From Aradus depressus (lineage: Eukaryota > Arthropoda > Insecta > Hemiptera > Aradidae): a stretch of DNA of 64,000 nucleotides. Below the pieces are notes generated by a model that was not told where the DNA came from, searched no databases, and saw only the letters and a program-made list of their open reading frames with translations. Positions within the stretch are counted from its first letter, which is position 1; every line of letters begins with the position of its first letter. Positions 50,125 through 59,954 of the stretch are shown piece after piece. Made by a program: the position numbers and the translations under genes. Where the stretch lies: positions 15,316,562 through 15,380,561 of the forward strand of contig OY759217.1 of NCBI GenBank assembly GCA_963662175.1, read 5' to 3'.

Positions 50125-51095
50125 CACTTGAAACATATATACAATAAATTTTACTTTTAACATAAAAATTGGAGTCCACACTCTCTCCACATCCCTTCAA
50201 TCTTTTACCGGTCACTTTTACTCACTTTTAATTGTTTACTCACTACTTTTCACACATTTCAACAAAAAAACAGAGACTAGTCTCTCACAGGTCTCACCTC
50301 TACCAGAACTCAACACAGACTCACCAAACTGCCTCCGCACGGAATTATGGGTAGCAAATTCGAGTTTCTTTTTTCTGTTGTCTCTTGTTTTACTTCTAAA
50401 TATTAATATTTTTTGGTGTTTTCTCTCCTTTCTTCCGTTTCTTCTCTTTTCTAAATTGTCATCTTAATTTTCTGTAACTTTTCTTTTTAATTTTGCCTTC
50501 TTCATTTCTCGAAAACAGTGTTTAAAGTTTGTGGTATACACTTTCGGATCACTTGTATTATTTCAGATGGGATCCGGCCTAGTTGATTCGATGTATTTTA
50601 GAACTGACCGTTTCTTCAAAATTTACTACTGGCTTTTCTTTTTGATGTGGGCAGTTTTTCTCTTCTTTTTCTTCTTTAATCTTTTCTTAATAATTAACTG
50701 TCTTTTCCTAAAAATTTTCACAACCTTCTACCGACTCGTTTTTTAATTATTGACCTTTTCTTAATTTTGCTTATAAATTCCTGAAATTTTCTTCATTCCT
50801 TCTCTTTTTAGCTGTTTCATTTTGTTTCTGGGTGCTAAATTAATCCCTTCTGAAAATTTAGTTTCCTTTTGAAGTCGGTGGATCTTGTAATTATTATTTA
50901 AAATGTTTGTTGATAACTGTAAGGTTAGGCCTAAAACTACCTTTTCTTTACTTTTACTGTATTTTATTTCTTTTTAAACTTGTTTTGTTCTTCAGATTTC
51001 CATTTTCTTTTCTTCTTTCTTAATTTTCTTTCTTCTTTTACTTTGATTTCGTCTTCTAAATTCGGTTTAAAATAAATGTATAGTGGCTTCTAAAT

Positions 51096-51113
51096 CCGTT
51101 GCCTTGGCAACGG
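51096..51113. promoter_or_regulatory. RFX X-box-like palindrome in LTR-D
   Basis: CCGTTGCCTTGGCAACGG is a perfect 18-bp palindrome containing GTTGCC-TT-GGCAAC, which fits the RFX X-box consensus GTNRCC-N-RGYAAC. The same 18 bases occur in LTR-A (17008), LTR-B (20259) and LTR-E (56505), each about 16 bases from the LTR start. Confidence 0.5.
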
Positions 51114-51129
51114 GCTCGTTTATATTACA

Positions 51130-51148
51130 TTGCCTTCTTCTATTTTTT
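51130..51148 (-). promoter_or_regulatory. Polypurine-like tract before LTR-D
   Basis: On the minus strand AAAAAATAGAAGAAGGCAA directly precedes the TGTAAT start of LTR-D, as expected for plus-strand priming. Not perfectly purine. Confidence 0.5.
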
Positions 51149-52519
51149 CTGGAACGAAAATTGTGTTTCTAGAATCACAATTTTTGTTCCAAAGGTTCCC
51201 TCTTCATCTGTTTTATCCTGGTCCTTTTTCTGCCTTCATCCACTCCTGTCGTCCTCCAATTGGTCGTCGTGAACCGGCACTTTTGGGTGTCTCTACGCTC
51301 ACAAACCACCTCAACAAAAATTCATCTCGCACCTGTCACTTCACTTCATTCCCCACTGTCATTTACAACAAATTTACATTAAACAAAAAAAATTCTTTAC
51401 GCACTAATTATAAACTGAGCTCAGTCCTTTACAATTTGGACGAGCGGAAGACAAATAAAATTGTCTTTTAAATTTCATATATAAAAAAATATTGAACATA
51501 TTATTACCTAAATGCAAACTTTACTGTAATTAATATCCTTTGGACATATGTACCAAAACAAACAAAATTTATATTTAATTATAATATTGCCGCTTCACCA
51601 CTTAATATCTTTTCTTACTTTCCATCTTTCTTTCTATCTTAATCTCAAAAAAAAAAAATGTATATTCTGCTTCAAATCATAAATAAAAAAATAATAATTG
51701 GGTTGCCTTTCGAAATTCAGTTCCTCATTCCTCATCATCATTTTCTAAATATTTCTTCACATATCTTTGGTTCAATTAAAATTCAATCATCCTATGTCAA
51801 CTTCTCAAGTTACAAAATTCCCCCTTACAAAGTATAAATATTCCTTATCCCATTATTTCGACGTTACCTACTAGGCCTTCGCCCATTCCCTAACTCCTCC
51901 TATAGCTCAAAAAAAAAAAAAAAACTTCAACTTCTTAATCTCAAAAAAAAAATCCCTAATAACTTCTTATATCATCGTAGATTATTATTCTCATATATCG
52001 TCGCAGAAAATGTGGATCCTCCCTTCCTTGGGTAGGCTATCTCACAAAAAATATAAATATCTAGCTATCTATTCTCTAATAGCTCTAACTTCCAAATAAC
52101 TTCCTCAATATCTAAGTTTTCAGTAACGTCTTGTAAGTCTCAAAGAAAAAATTATCCCTATGTATTCCAATTATTTTATTATTAATCATATTATATCCCC
52201 TTTTATCTCAAACAAACATATCTAGATGAAACTATTTATAAAATTCTTAATTCTTCCCGCGAATAATCATCATCTTTTCATTCTCTACCCTTAAAAAAAA
52301 ATCGTCGACTCCGTATATATTAACTTGCCATCATATCCACCTATCTTTCTTTTCCTACGGTCTTACATTTTTCATTAAATCCTAATTCAATTGTTACATA
52401 TTTAGTTCAAAACACAAAAAAAATTTTATAATATAATTATTTTAAAGTAAACAAATTCCTACATACTATCGCGATCATCCACTCTTAATCCTTTTATATT
52501 AGCATACATTCCTCTAAAC
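51149..52519 (-). other. 3' internal non-coding region of the composite
   Basis: Present only in internal 2. AT-rich with many A runs and no convincing frame on either strand; where pol would lie in an autonomous element there is nothing. Confidence 0.55.
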
Positions 52520-52978
52520 CTAAATTAACACATCTACACTATATACAAATAAAATCATAAAAAAATGCAAAATAATACAAAATCCCCTCCTGTGTATTGT
52601 GTAAGTTGAGTAATGTAAAATGATTTCGTTTCTTAATGTTGTGTTGTCCGTACGGTGTAACATAAATGTATCAAATAAATCATAAATCCCCGTAATAATG
52701 TATGTTTTATGTGTATTAGCTTTGTCTAAATGTTCCTGAGATTGGCTGGGTTCGGCTCCCACAGGATCAGCTAAAAATCCTTCTCTGGCCCCCAGTTGGA
52801 CCGTTCCTTCCAGATACTGACCCCCAATGCCAAAGAGAGGAGGCAATCTGCACTCTCTCTCTCCGACACCAAGCGACAGCTCCGTCGGGAACCAGTCCTG
52901 TGACTCGACATACAGGAAGCGCGTCAAGCTTCGGAGAGACCGGGCTAGTTCTCTGTCTACTGTTTCTAGGCTGGGCAA
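52520..52978 (-). CDS. Conserved-by-duplication ORF, unknown (copy 2)
   Basis: Identical in translation to 47122-47580 (152 codons). Same caveats: open frame with no recognised domain and a hydrophobic C-terminus. Confidence 0.25.
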   Translation of the reverse strand: MPSLETVDRELARSLRSLTRFLYVESQDWFPTELSLGVGERECRLPPLFGIGGQYLEGTVQLGAREGFLADPVGAEPSQSQEHLDKANTHKTYIITGIYDLFDTFMLHRTDNTTLRNEIILHYSTYTIHRRGFCIILHFFMILFVYSVDVLI

Positions 52979-53586
52979 GTGCAGACGCCAAATACTGCAA
53001 GAGACCTAATTGTCTCCGCTTGCTTATTGCAGGGGATCAATTAGTCTCCGCTTGCTTATTTACTACAAAAAAAAAACGACTACTCTACTTCATTTATTCT
53101 TCATACATTCTCGATTAATTACCCATTATACTAATGTTGAACAATAAAAAAAATCTACTAAAAACAATTTTGTCTATATTGACTATGGATCCTTCAGATG
53201 GATCCGGTTTCAATTCCCTTAACTGGGTTGTCTACTTCATGCTCCAGTTCGATCTTCCTATCGATCCAACCGGATCGATTCAACACTACTGAACGAACTA
53301 ATCTTCATCACAACAACAATCTAATTCCACATAAATAAACAAACAAAATATAATATTTCCTAAACTTATAATTTCATAAACCTCTTATAATTTCATATGA
53401 CAACAATGGTATGTTCACTTCACAATAACTTCCATCTTTAAAATATGTATATTCATTCATTCTTCATTTCATTTATTCTAAATTTCATTCATCCATAGTT
53501 TTGTCAGTGTTTGTCTATAGTTTTAATCAGTTTGTCTGTCTGTTATTGTCTATAACTCATTCGAGTTTCAAAAATGGTTACTTACT

Positions 53587-54738
53587 TTAAGTTCGGCTGA
53601 TACAATTATCATTGTAGAGCCTTGAATGAGCTTCTGCCTTTTTCTTAATGCCGCGCCTTATAATGTCTTTAAATATCTTCCCCCCCTCACTAAATAAAAT
53701 TTTGCGTAGTCTGTCTGTCAGTACCGCGTCATTTTTCTCATTTCCCCTTATTTCATAAATTTTCACTTCAGTTTTTCTGTATTGTATTCTAAAAATGTCT
53801 TCCACCTGGTAACTAGTCTCATGTAAATTCTTTCTTAAATAATTTTTCCATTCATGCACAACAGTCATACTATCATATTTTCTTAATTCTACCTTAGTTT
53901 GCACTAACTGATAATTCATTATAATTTCTCCCTTGGAAAGAAATTTTCTTACCGATTTTACTCTACTTTGGAAATTCCTTTTAACTGTTAAATCTGTCCT
54001 TTCACTTTCTAAGCTATTTCTAGAACTAATTTCCGAGACTATTTTGACTTCATCTACTAAATTTTCTAAGTTTGTTTCTTTTTCTACTTCTACAGTTTGA
54101 ACCTTTCTCTCTTTGCTCTTATTTTCAATATTTTCTACATTACTTTGATCTTCTATATTCTCTATACTATTATCACATCTTTCGATTACACTTAGATTTC
54201 TTTCGGAATTGCCTACGTTCCTACTTAAATTTTCCCCCATATTTTCTATGTATTTTTTACTTTCGCCAATCATCCTATTTAAAGTTGTCTCTATGTTTCC
54301 TAATTTGTTCCCCATTTCCCTTTTAAGATTCCCCATATGCCTATTAAGATTCCCCATATCCCTATTAAGATTCCCCATATCCCCTCTCAACTTTTCCATA
54401 TTTTGAGACTGCTCTTTCCTCAAATTTGTCTCTAAATTTTGAGATTGTTCTTTCATATCCCCTCTTAAATTTGTCTCTAAATTTTTTATGCTTCTCATCA
54501 TAAGTTCCATGAATTGGTCCATTTTATCTGGTTTCTCCTTCTTTTCTACCTCGGTCTCTTTACTAACAACATCAATCTCCTGTACCTCCTCACTAGTACC
54601 CTCTTTGGTCTCCATAGCAACGGGTATTTCCCTATCTGTCTCTTCCGAAATTTCTACTTCGGACCCTTCGTCCGAACTAAATTCCTCCCCCTTGTTCTCT
54701 TCCTCTAATCTTTTTGCTTCCCCTCTCGTCAATGGCAT
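53587..54738 (-). CDS. Coiled-coil Gag-like protein of the LTR composite (copy 2)
   Basis: 383 codons, the longer and probably reference version. Identical to copy 1 until the last 30 residues, where a run of seven C (versus six) keeps the frame into KIFKDIIRRGIKKKAEAHSR, a basic tail. It lies 300 bases downstream of LTR-E and its primer-binding site. The acidic N-terminus, heptad repeats and basic C-terminus suggest a self-assembling, RNA-binding structural protein, but this rests on composition and position only. An intact frame in both copies of an otherwise decayed region argues for a recent arrival. Confidence 0.62.
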   Translation of the reverse strand: MPLTRGEAKRLEEENKGEEFSSDEGSEVEISEETDREIPVAMETKEGTSEEVQEIDVVSKETEVEKKEKPDKMDQFMELMMRSIKNLETNLRGDMKEQSQNLETNLRKEQSQNMEKLRGDMGNLNRDMGNLNRHMGNLKREMGNKLGNIETTLNRMIGESKKYIENMGENLSRNVGNSERNLSVIERCDNSIENIEDQSNVENIENKSKERKVQTVEVEKETNLENLVDEVKIVSEISSRNSLESERTDLTVKRNFQSRVKSVRKFLSKGEIIMNYQLVQTKVELRKYDSMTVVHEWKNYLRKNLHETSYQVEDIFRIQYRKTEVKIYEIRGNEKNDAVLTDRLRKILFSEGGKIFKDIIRRGIKKKAEAHSRLYNDNCISRT

Positions 54739-55015
54739 AATTAAATATTAATACAAAAACAAAATTAAATTTATATAAATATCGCAACAAACGCAATTGT
54801 GTTCAATATTATTATATATATATTGAAAAAATTTCATACAATATTCCCCACTCTCTCAACGAAACTCATATCTCCTCATGGCCTTGTTTTTCCTGATTTT
54901 AAATAAATGCATCTTTTAGGCATATTTACTCTTTATAAAAAAAAAAATGTTTCGGTGACTCTATGCGAGTTATTTATTGGTCAAAGAATGCAAAAATAAA
55001 AAAACAAGCAATTAT

Positions 55016-55033
55016 CCTCACAAGGAGATGCCA
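55016..55033 (-). promoter_or_regulatory. Primer-binding site of internal 2
   Basis: Same 18 bases as at 49617-49634, three bases downstream of LTR-E on the minus strand. Confidence 0.65.
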
Positions 55034-55036
55034 TAA

Positions 55037-56538
55037 TGCTAGGTTTTATAAAGTATATTGACTTGTTGCCTTTCACAATAAATTAAAAAAAATGAATAAA
55101 ATTTTGAATAATAAAAAAAATTTAAGTTAATTGACTCTATAATTTCAAAAATAAAATAATCTACCATATGGTTGAGTGAAGCTCTTAAAAAAAATGAAAA
55201 ACATATGTTATAAATAACTCTGTAAAATTTTCAAACTACGTTACTTGCACCAATCCAAAAATCCAAAGGTCTCCCGGTGTGATTCTGAAAATTAAGATTA
55301 TTAAATATTATGTCCCGATAACGATTGGCGCTTATCTCAAAGGTGTTGATTCGCAAGGCCTATGAGTTTTGAAATGTGAATTTCATTGAGAGAGATATTG
55401 GGGAAATTAAAAGAAATTAAAACATGGTTATAAATAAATTGGCTTTACTAAAACAAATTTGATGAATATGAAAAATTGAAATGGCCATATTGAAAAATTT
55501 ATATACAAAAATGGATACTACCTTGTGACGTCACACTTGAAACATATATACAATAAATTTTACTTTTAACATAAAAATTGGAGTCCACACTCTCTCCACA
55601 TCCCTTCAATCTTTTACCGGTCACTTTTACTCACTTTTAATTGTTTACTCACTACTTTTCACACATTTCAACAAAAAAACAGAGACTAGTCTCTCACAGG
55701 TCTCACCTCTACCAGAACTCAACACAGACTCACCAAACTGCCTCCGCACGGAATTATGGGTAGCAAATTCGAGTTTCTTTTTTCTGTTGTCTCTTGTTTT
55801 ACTTCTAAATATTAATATTTTTTGGTGTTTTCTCTCCTTTCTTCCGTTTCTTCTCTTTTCTAAATTGTCATCTTAATTTTCTGTAACTTTTCTTTTTAAT
55901 TTTGCCTTCTTCATTTCTCGAAAACAGTGTTTAAAGTTTGTGGTATACACTTTCGGATCACTTGTATTATTTCAGATGGGATCCGGCCTAGTTGATTCGA
56001 TGTATTTTAGAACTGACCGTTTCTTCAAAATTTACTACTGGCTTTTCTTTTTGATGTGGGCAGTTTTTCTCTTCTTTTTCTTCTTTAATCTTTTCTTAAT
56101 AATTAACTGTCTTTTCCTAAAAATTTTCACAACCTTCTACCGACTCGTTTTTTAATTATTGACCTTTTCTTAATTTTGCTTATAAATTCCTGAAATTTTC
56201 TTCATTCCTTCTCTTTTTAGCTGTTTCATTTTGTTTCTGGGTGCTAAATTAATCCCTTCTGAAAATTTAGTTTCCTTTTGAAGTCGGTGGATCTTGTAAT
56301 TATTATTTAAAATGTTTGTTGATAACTGTAAGGTTAGGTCTAAAACTACCTTTTCTTTACTTTTACTGTATTTTATTTCTTTTTAAACTTGTTTTGTTCT
56401 TCAGATTTCCATTTTCTTTTCTTCTTTCTTAATTTTCTTTCTTCTTTTACTTTGATTTCGTCTTCTAAATTCGGTTTAAAATAAATGTATAGTGGCTTCT
56501 AAATCCGTTGCCTTGGCAACGGGCTCGTTTATATTACA
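55037..56538 (-). mobile_element. LTR-E (5' LTR of the composite)
   Basis: 1502 bp, TG...CA. Flanked outside by ACAT (56539-56542), the target duplication shared with 46255-46258. Contains TGACGTCA (55526-55533) and CCGTTGCCTTGGCAACGG (56505-56522). Confidence 0.88.
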
Positions 56539-56664
56539 ACATATTCTTCCCACCAGAGTTTATTAATTGCTCTTTAAGTTCAGTATCTCCACTGTTGACT
56601 CTGTATCTTAGCAATGATCGAAAATTTCCGTCATTGTTTTCTGGCTCTTCTAAGCCGATTTTTC
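56539..56664 (-). pseudogene. hAT transposase, 5' part split off by the LTR composite
   Basis: The minus strand reads RSLLRYRVNSGDTELKEQLI, then NSGGKNM, which runs across the ACAT target site into MYISSIIQNEL at 46258. The FLxFRxxSGDxxLKxHLxN pattern is the expected preceding block of DUF4371 hAT transposases. Further 5' coding is cut by a Harbinger fragment at about 56665. Confidence 0.75.
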
Positions 56665-56835
56665 TGTTTTTTTTCGTTCGGAAAATCGTACTCGCCTGTT
56701 GTTATCTACACAACTACATAAGGAAAATGCGTTCAAATAATTACATGCCAAAAGGATCCGTGGACATAGAACTTGCAGAAACTGGAGAAACAGTACTTGG
56801 CTCTTGGAGAAACGAGGGTTTTGTTCATCATCAAT
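56665..56835 (+). pseudogene. PIF/Harbinger transposase C-terminal fragment
   Basis: The plus strand reads VRKIVLACCYLHNYIRKMRS, NNYMPKGSVDIE, then LGSWRNEG. IVxACCxLHNYxR is the conserved end of the HARBI1 DDE domain. Only the tail remains. It is convergent with a MADF fragment on the other strand. Confidence 0.65.
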
Positions 56836-56837
56836 TA

Positions 56838-57110
56838 TTGTGCTTATGGAATCGGTTGGAGTTTGCTGGTCGACGAGGAAGCCCCTAGCGTCAAAATACC
56901 ACAACGTAGATTCGTTCTCCTCAGCTCCTGCCCCTCATTTTTTGGAATACTTAATTTTTTTCAATTCCTTCCTAAAGTTGGTTCGGAGGGAGTTGAATTT
57001 TTTTTTACATCATCGTAGCATTAGGGAATTTCTGTTGATAAAAATGAAGCAACCGTTCCATTGCTTGAGCTTTTTTGTCTCTGTCCATGTATTCCTCTGA
57101 TTTTATTTTC
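56838..57110 (-). pseudogene. MADF-domain fragment (Harbinger partner)
   Basis: Shifted minus-strand frames give FYQQKFPNATMM, KKFNSLRTNFRKELKKIKYS, GAGAEENESTLWYFDARGFL, VDQQTPTDSIST. The VKxKxxxLRxxFxKExxKxxxSxKSGAGAxxxxxPxLWYFD layout is the second half of a MADF domain as carried by Harbinger accessory proteins. At least two frameshifts. Tail-to-tail with the transposase fragment at 56665-56835. Confidence 0.6.
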
Positions 57111-57839
57111 CATAAAACTAGCATGGACTTATATAACTAAAACAATCATTAATACAAATTATTACCCCTTTTGAAATGACAAAATAACCACTTTTATTAT
57201 TATTTTATTTTCAAAATCGATGTAAATACAGCACCTACCTCACCTCTATGCACATTAAAATAAATTTCCTTTCTTCTTCTTTTTTATCTTGTGAACACTT
57301 CTTTCGCTTCTTTTCACTATCAATTTCACGTTTTATATCAGTTTCCATCTCCAAAACCCCTCTACAGCAGTGGTGTCAAACTCAATTTTGCAGAGGGCCA
57401 TATCGTCGGTGTAATTCTAAGTCTGTCGAGTCACCTGCTCAAGGTGACTTGTCAGCACAAAAAAGTCACTCGGCTGTCACGTCGCCTCGTGTGTACACCA
57501 CCATTAGGCTTCAATACTCAAGGTGGAGAGTGACAAAATGTTGAATGACAAAAGTCACTCATGTGAATGGGGCCTTACAGTTCTTCACTACATTAGAACT
57601 TCCTGTAAAAGGAAAAAAATAAAAAATAAAAATAAATACTGCGGCTTATCAAAGAGAGCTTTGGGCGGCTTTCAGAATGTAAAATTTCCAATAAACAACT
57701 TTATGCATTGAATTTAATTAATTTATGCACTATTTTTCGAGATTTATTTTTATCTTGTTATAAATTTATTTTTTTTATTATTGTTACAAACATGCATACA
57801 ATATAGAATAATAATAATTAACCTTAGGTATCTCCGTTT
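57111..57839. other. Non-coding with a hAT-type terminus
   Basis: At about 57368 CAGTGGTGTCAAACTCAATT resembles the terminal inverted repeat of hAT elements (CAGNGGTGTCAAACTC). The matching reverse-complement end was not found, so this is a truncated non-autonomous copy at best. The rest is AT-rich. Confidence 0.4.
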
Positions 57840-58047
57840 GATCAGAGGGTCTAAAGCTGTGTCCACACTGTTGTTGAACGACATGGTCGGCTTTTCCCTG
57901 TCCACATTAACTCAGTATGTGTGGACGTGTCGACGGCACAAATGCATTTAAATGCGTAGTTTGAAAGTGTTTAAATAAATCTATAGTGTTTAAATAATTG
58001 TTATTTGTTTCATATTCATATTAATTTTTAATTTAAAATTTAATTTT

Positions 58048-58526
58048 ATGAGTGATTCGGATGATGCTGCAGCGGCGGCTGCGGCAATTATCATTGCAGT
58101 TGCTGGAAGTCAGCAACATCGTTGTCGTCGCCGCCCAAGAAGGTTTTGGGTTAGGCCCAGTCTTGTCCGAGGCAGAAAAAAGTATAGTACGGAGGAATTT
58201 TTGAAGGATTTAGTGCTTGATGATGTTGATGAATTAAACTTAGAATACAGAAATGACATTGGCTTTAAAAACTTCTTTGAAGAATGAAAAATTCCGATTT
58301 TGAAAATCTATTAAGTATGATTGCGCCGAAAATAATTAAAAAAGACACGCCATTCAGACAAGCAATTCCAGTGAACCAGCGCCTTGCAGTAACGCTACGT
58401 TTTTTGGCTACTGGTGATTCCTATGTTTCATTAGGCTACGTTTTGAAGATATCAAAGCAGGCAATATCGTACATTGTACCAGAGGTCTGTGATGCCCTGA
58501 TAGCTGCGCTTCAAGAATACGTCAAG
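58048..58526 (+). pseudogene. PIF/Harbinger transposase, first exon
   Basis: ATG at 58048 opens an Ala-rich start, then RRRPRRFWVRPSLVRGRKKY, STEEFLKDLVLDD, YRNDIGFKNFF. A one- or two-base indel at about 58275 shifts to MKNSDFENLLSMIAPKIIKK, DTPFRQAIPVNQRLAVTLRF, LATGDSYVSLGYVLKISKQA, with the exon ending VK/GTAAGA (GT at 58527-58528). RxRRFWVRPxL, RxxIPxxxRLAxTLRFLATGxSYxSL and KISKQAxSxIVPEV are the standard N-terminal blocks of insect Harbinger transposases. An upstream GTGTCCACACTGTTG (57860) may belong to its terminal region. Confidence 0.8.
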
Positions 58527-58637
58527 GTAAGAAACGTATAACAAAAATTTTAATGTACTAGTATTTATTTAAAACATATTTTTCTATTTTATTTAAAGTT
58601 AGACAGTTTTTACATATCTATAACTTGCATCTACTTG

Positions 58638-59236
58638 TTACAAATGTTCGTAGTCATTTTCAGTAAAAATATTTTGTTCAACCGAGCTATCAGGAGGATT
58701 ATTATCAGATATAGTAGATGCGGGTGACCGTGAAGCATAAAAAGATGAAGATGACTGTGGCGAAGTAAACATTCGAGATTGAGGTGACTGGTAGGGTGAA
58801 AGTTGGGGCTGAATATTTTGATTTGTGTTGAGTAAAAAAGGGTTGGGGATTGTACGAGTAAACTCCCGTTCCCATTTCTGCATCAAATAATGTATTATTA
58901 ATAATTTGTTGAGCCATACCCAACCTTGCTTGTGGTGAGGTAATATTTCTCAGTTTAATGGCTACCTGTTCTCCAAATAATTGATATTCATCTTTGTCTT
59001 TCTTGTTTGATTGAATGGATCTTAATAAGTTTACCGCCTCGTCAATGATTTGTGCGTTGTTAGAATTTGAACATTTTATACGTTTTTTAAACGGTTTTTT
59101 GGGGGAGATAAATACTTTTTTAGGCGGTGTTGATGGTGCTGGCGATGCTGACGCTGACGGTGTTGTTGTGACATCATTAATGTCTTCCGAGTTGGTTGTC
59201 TCAACCTGGTCATTCACCTCGTTATCTTGTGATCCC
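58638..59236 (-). pseudogene. Harbinger accessory protein (BESS-like), inside the transposase intron
   Basis: The minus strand opens after TTTTCAG (near 59237) with NEVNDQVETTNSEDINDVTT, a Ser/Pro-rich linker and basic KKPFKKRIKCSNSNN, then IIDEAVNLLRSIQSNKKDKD, EYQLFGEQVAIKLRNI, AQQIINNTLFDAEMG. A frameshift near 58870 leads to a Pro/Ser/Gln-rich tail ending NIFTENDYEHL (stop at 58638). It matches the accessory gene at 24467-25072. It lies antisense between the transposase exon at 58048-58526 and a degenerate DDE exon at 59343. Confidence 0.65.
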
Positions 59237-59342
59237 TGAAAACATTTATAATTACCTATATAGATACAGCATTTTTATATTTTTGTTTTTTTCACCTTGC
59301 CATTGATTTTTTTTTTTTAACGATTTTTTTTACGAAGTCCAG

Positions 59343-59450
59343 AGGAATGAGAATGTGTTGCAAAATTATACAATGACAAGTGGAACTATCCTAACTGTGT
59401 GGGTGCCATTGACGGAAAACACATAAGGATGATTCTCAAACTAGGGGGAA
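59343..59450 (+). pseudogene. Harbinger transposase DDE exon scrap
   Basis: After a GTCCAG acceptor the plus strand reads AKLYNDKWNYPNCVGAIDGK, HIRMILKLGG, which holds the first catalytic Asp (GAIDGKH). A frameshift lies at its start and the sequence decays into an A run at about 59460. Confidence 0.65.
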
Positions 59451-59954
59451 TTTTTGAAAAAAAAAAAAAATTTATTTCAATGTTTACAAAAGTTGTTGAA
59501 AAAATTACGGGTTGCTTTTAGGTTCAAAGTGACACAAAAAAAAATATGTCATACAAATCAAAACCCATTTTTGGGCCAATTATTTCAAAATTTCGCTTCC
59601 ACGTTAATGACACCATGATCACGTTAATGACATGCCATCCTAACTAGCACTCCTGTTATGAATATATTAAAGAAATTATACATTCATTAATTAATTTCTA
59701 CTTTATTCAACTATTCTAGACATTATTAGGTATTAATTTTGAATACTTGGTTTCAGAATGTGTGCTTTAGGTTTGTGTGAGTCAAGAAAACAACATTTAA
59801 AACAATAAATTATCTTTAATAAGGCTCAAAAAAAGATTAAAATTATTACGTAAATGAATATTACGTGCATGGAAAAAGTAAAAATATAATATTTTAAAAA
59901 TAATAAAAATATACAAACGTATGTAAATAAATAATTCCACATTACATTATATTA
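59451..59954. other. AT-rich non-coding
   Basis: No reading frame or terminal repeat recognised between the Harbinger scrap and the BEL/Pao fragment. Confidence 0.45.

Larger units (their letters stand above)
49638..51129 (-). mobile_element. LTR-D (central LTR)
   Basis: 1492 bp, TG...CA ends. It acts as the 3' LTR of internal 2 (purine-rich tract at 51130-51148) and the 5' LTR of internal 1 (primer-binding site at 49617-49634). Nearly identical to LTR-E, with a few small indels. Contains TGACGTCA (50117-50124) and CCGTTGCCTTGGCAACGG (51096-51113). Confidence 0.88.
46259..56538 (-). mobile_element. Composite LTR retrotransposon, three LTRs, 4-bp TSD
   Basis: Order on the minus strand: LTR-E (5'), internal 2, LTR-D, internal 1, LTR-C (partial). 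ACAT flanks the whole block at 46255-46258 and 56539-56542, and joining the outer flanks restores a continuous hAT reading frame. Internal 1 plus LTR-D (47076-51129) is nearly identical to the corresponding part of internal 2 plus LTR-E (52485-56538), offset about 5.4 kb. LTR-LTR unequal recombination after a single insertion explains the structure; a deletion removed the start of LTR-C and one end of internal 1. No RT, protease or integrase is present, so it is non-autonomous. Confidence 0.85.

Noticed and set aside
57368..57540. Complete hAT MITE
   Set aside because: Only one hAT-type terminus was found; no matching inverted end or 8-bp target duplication.
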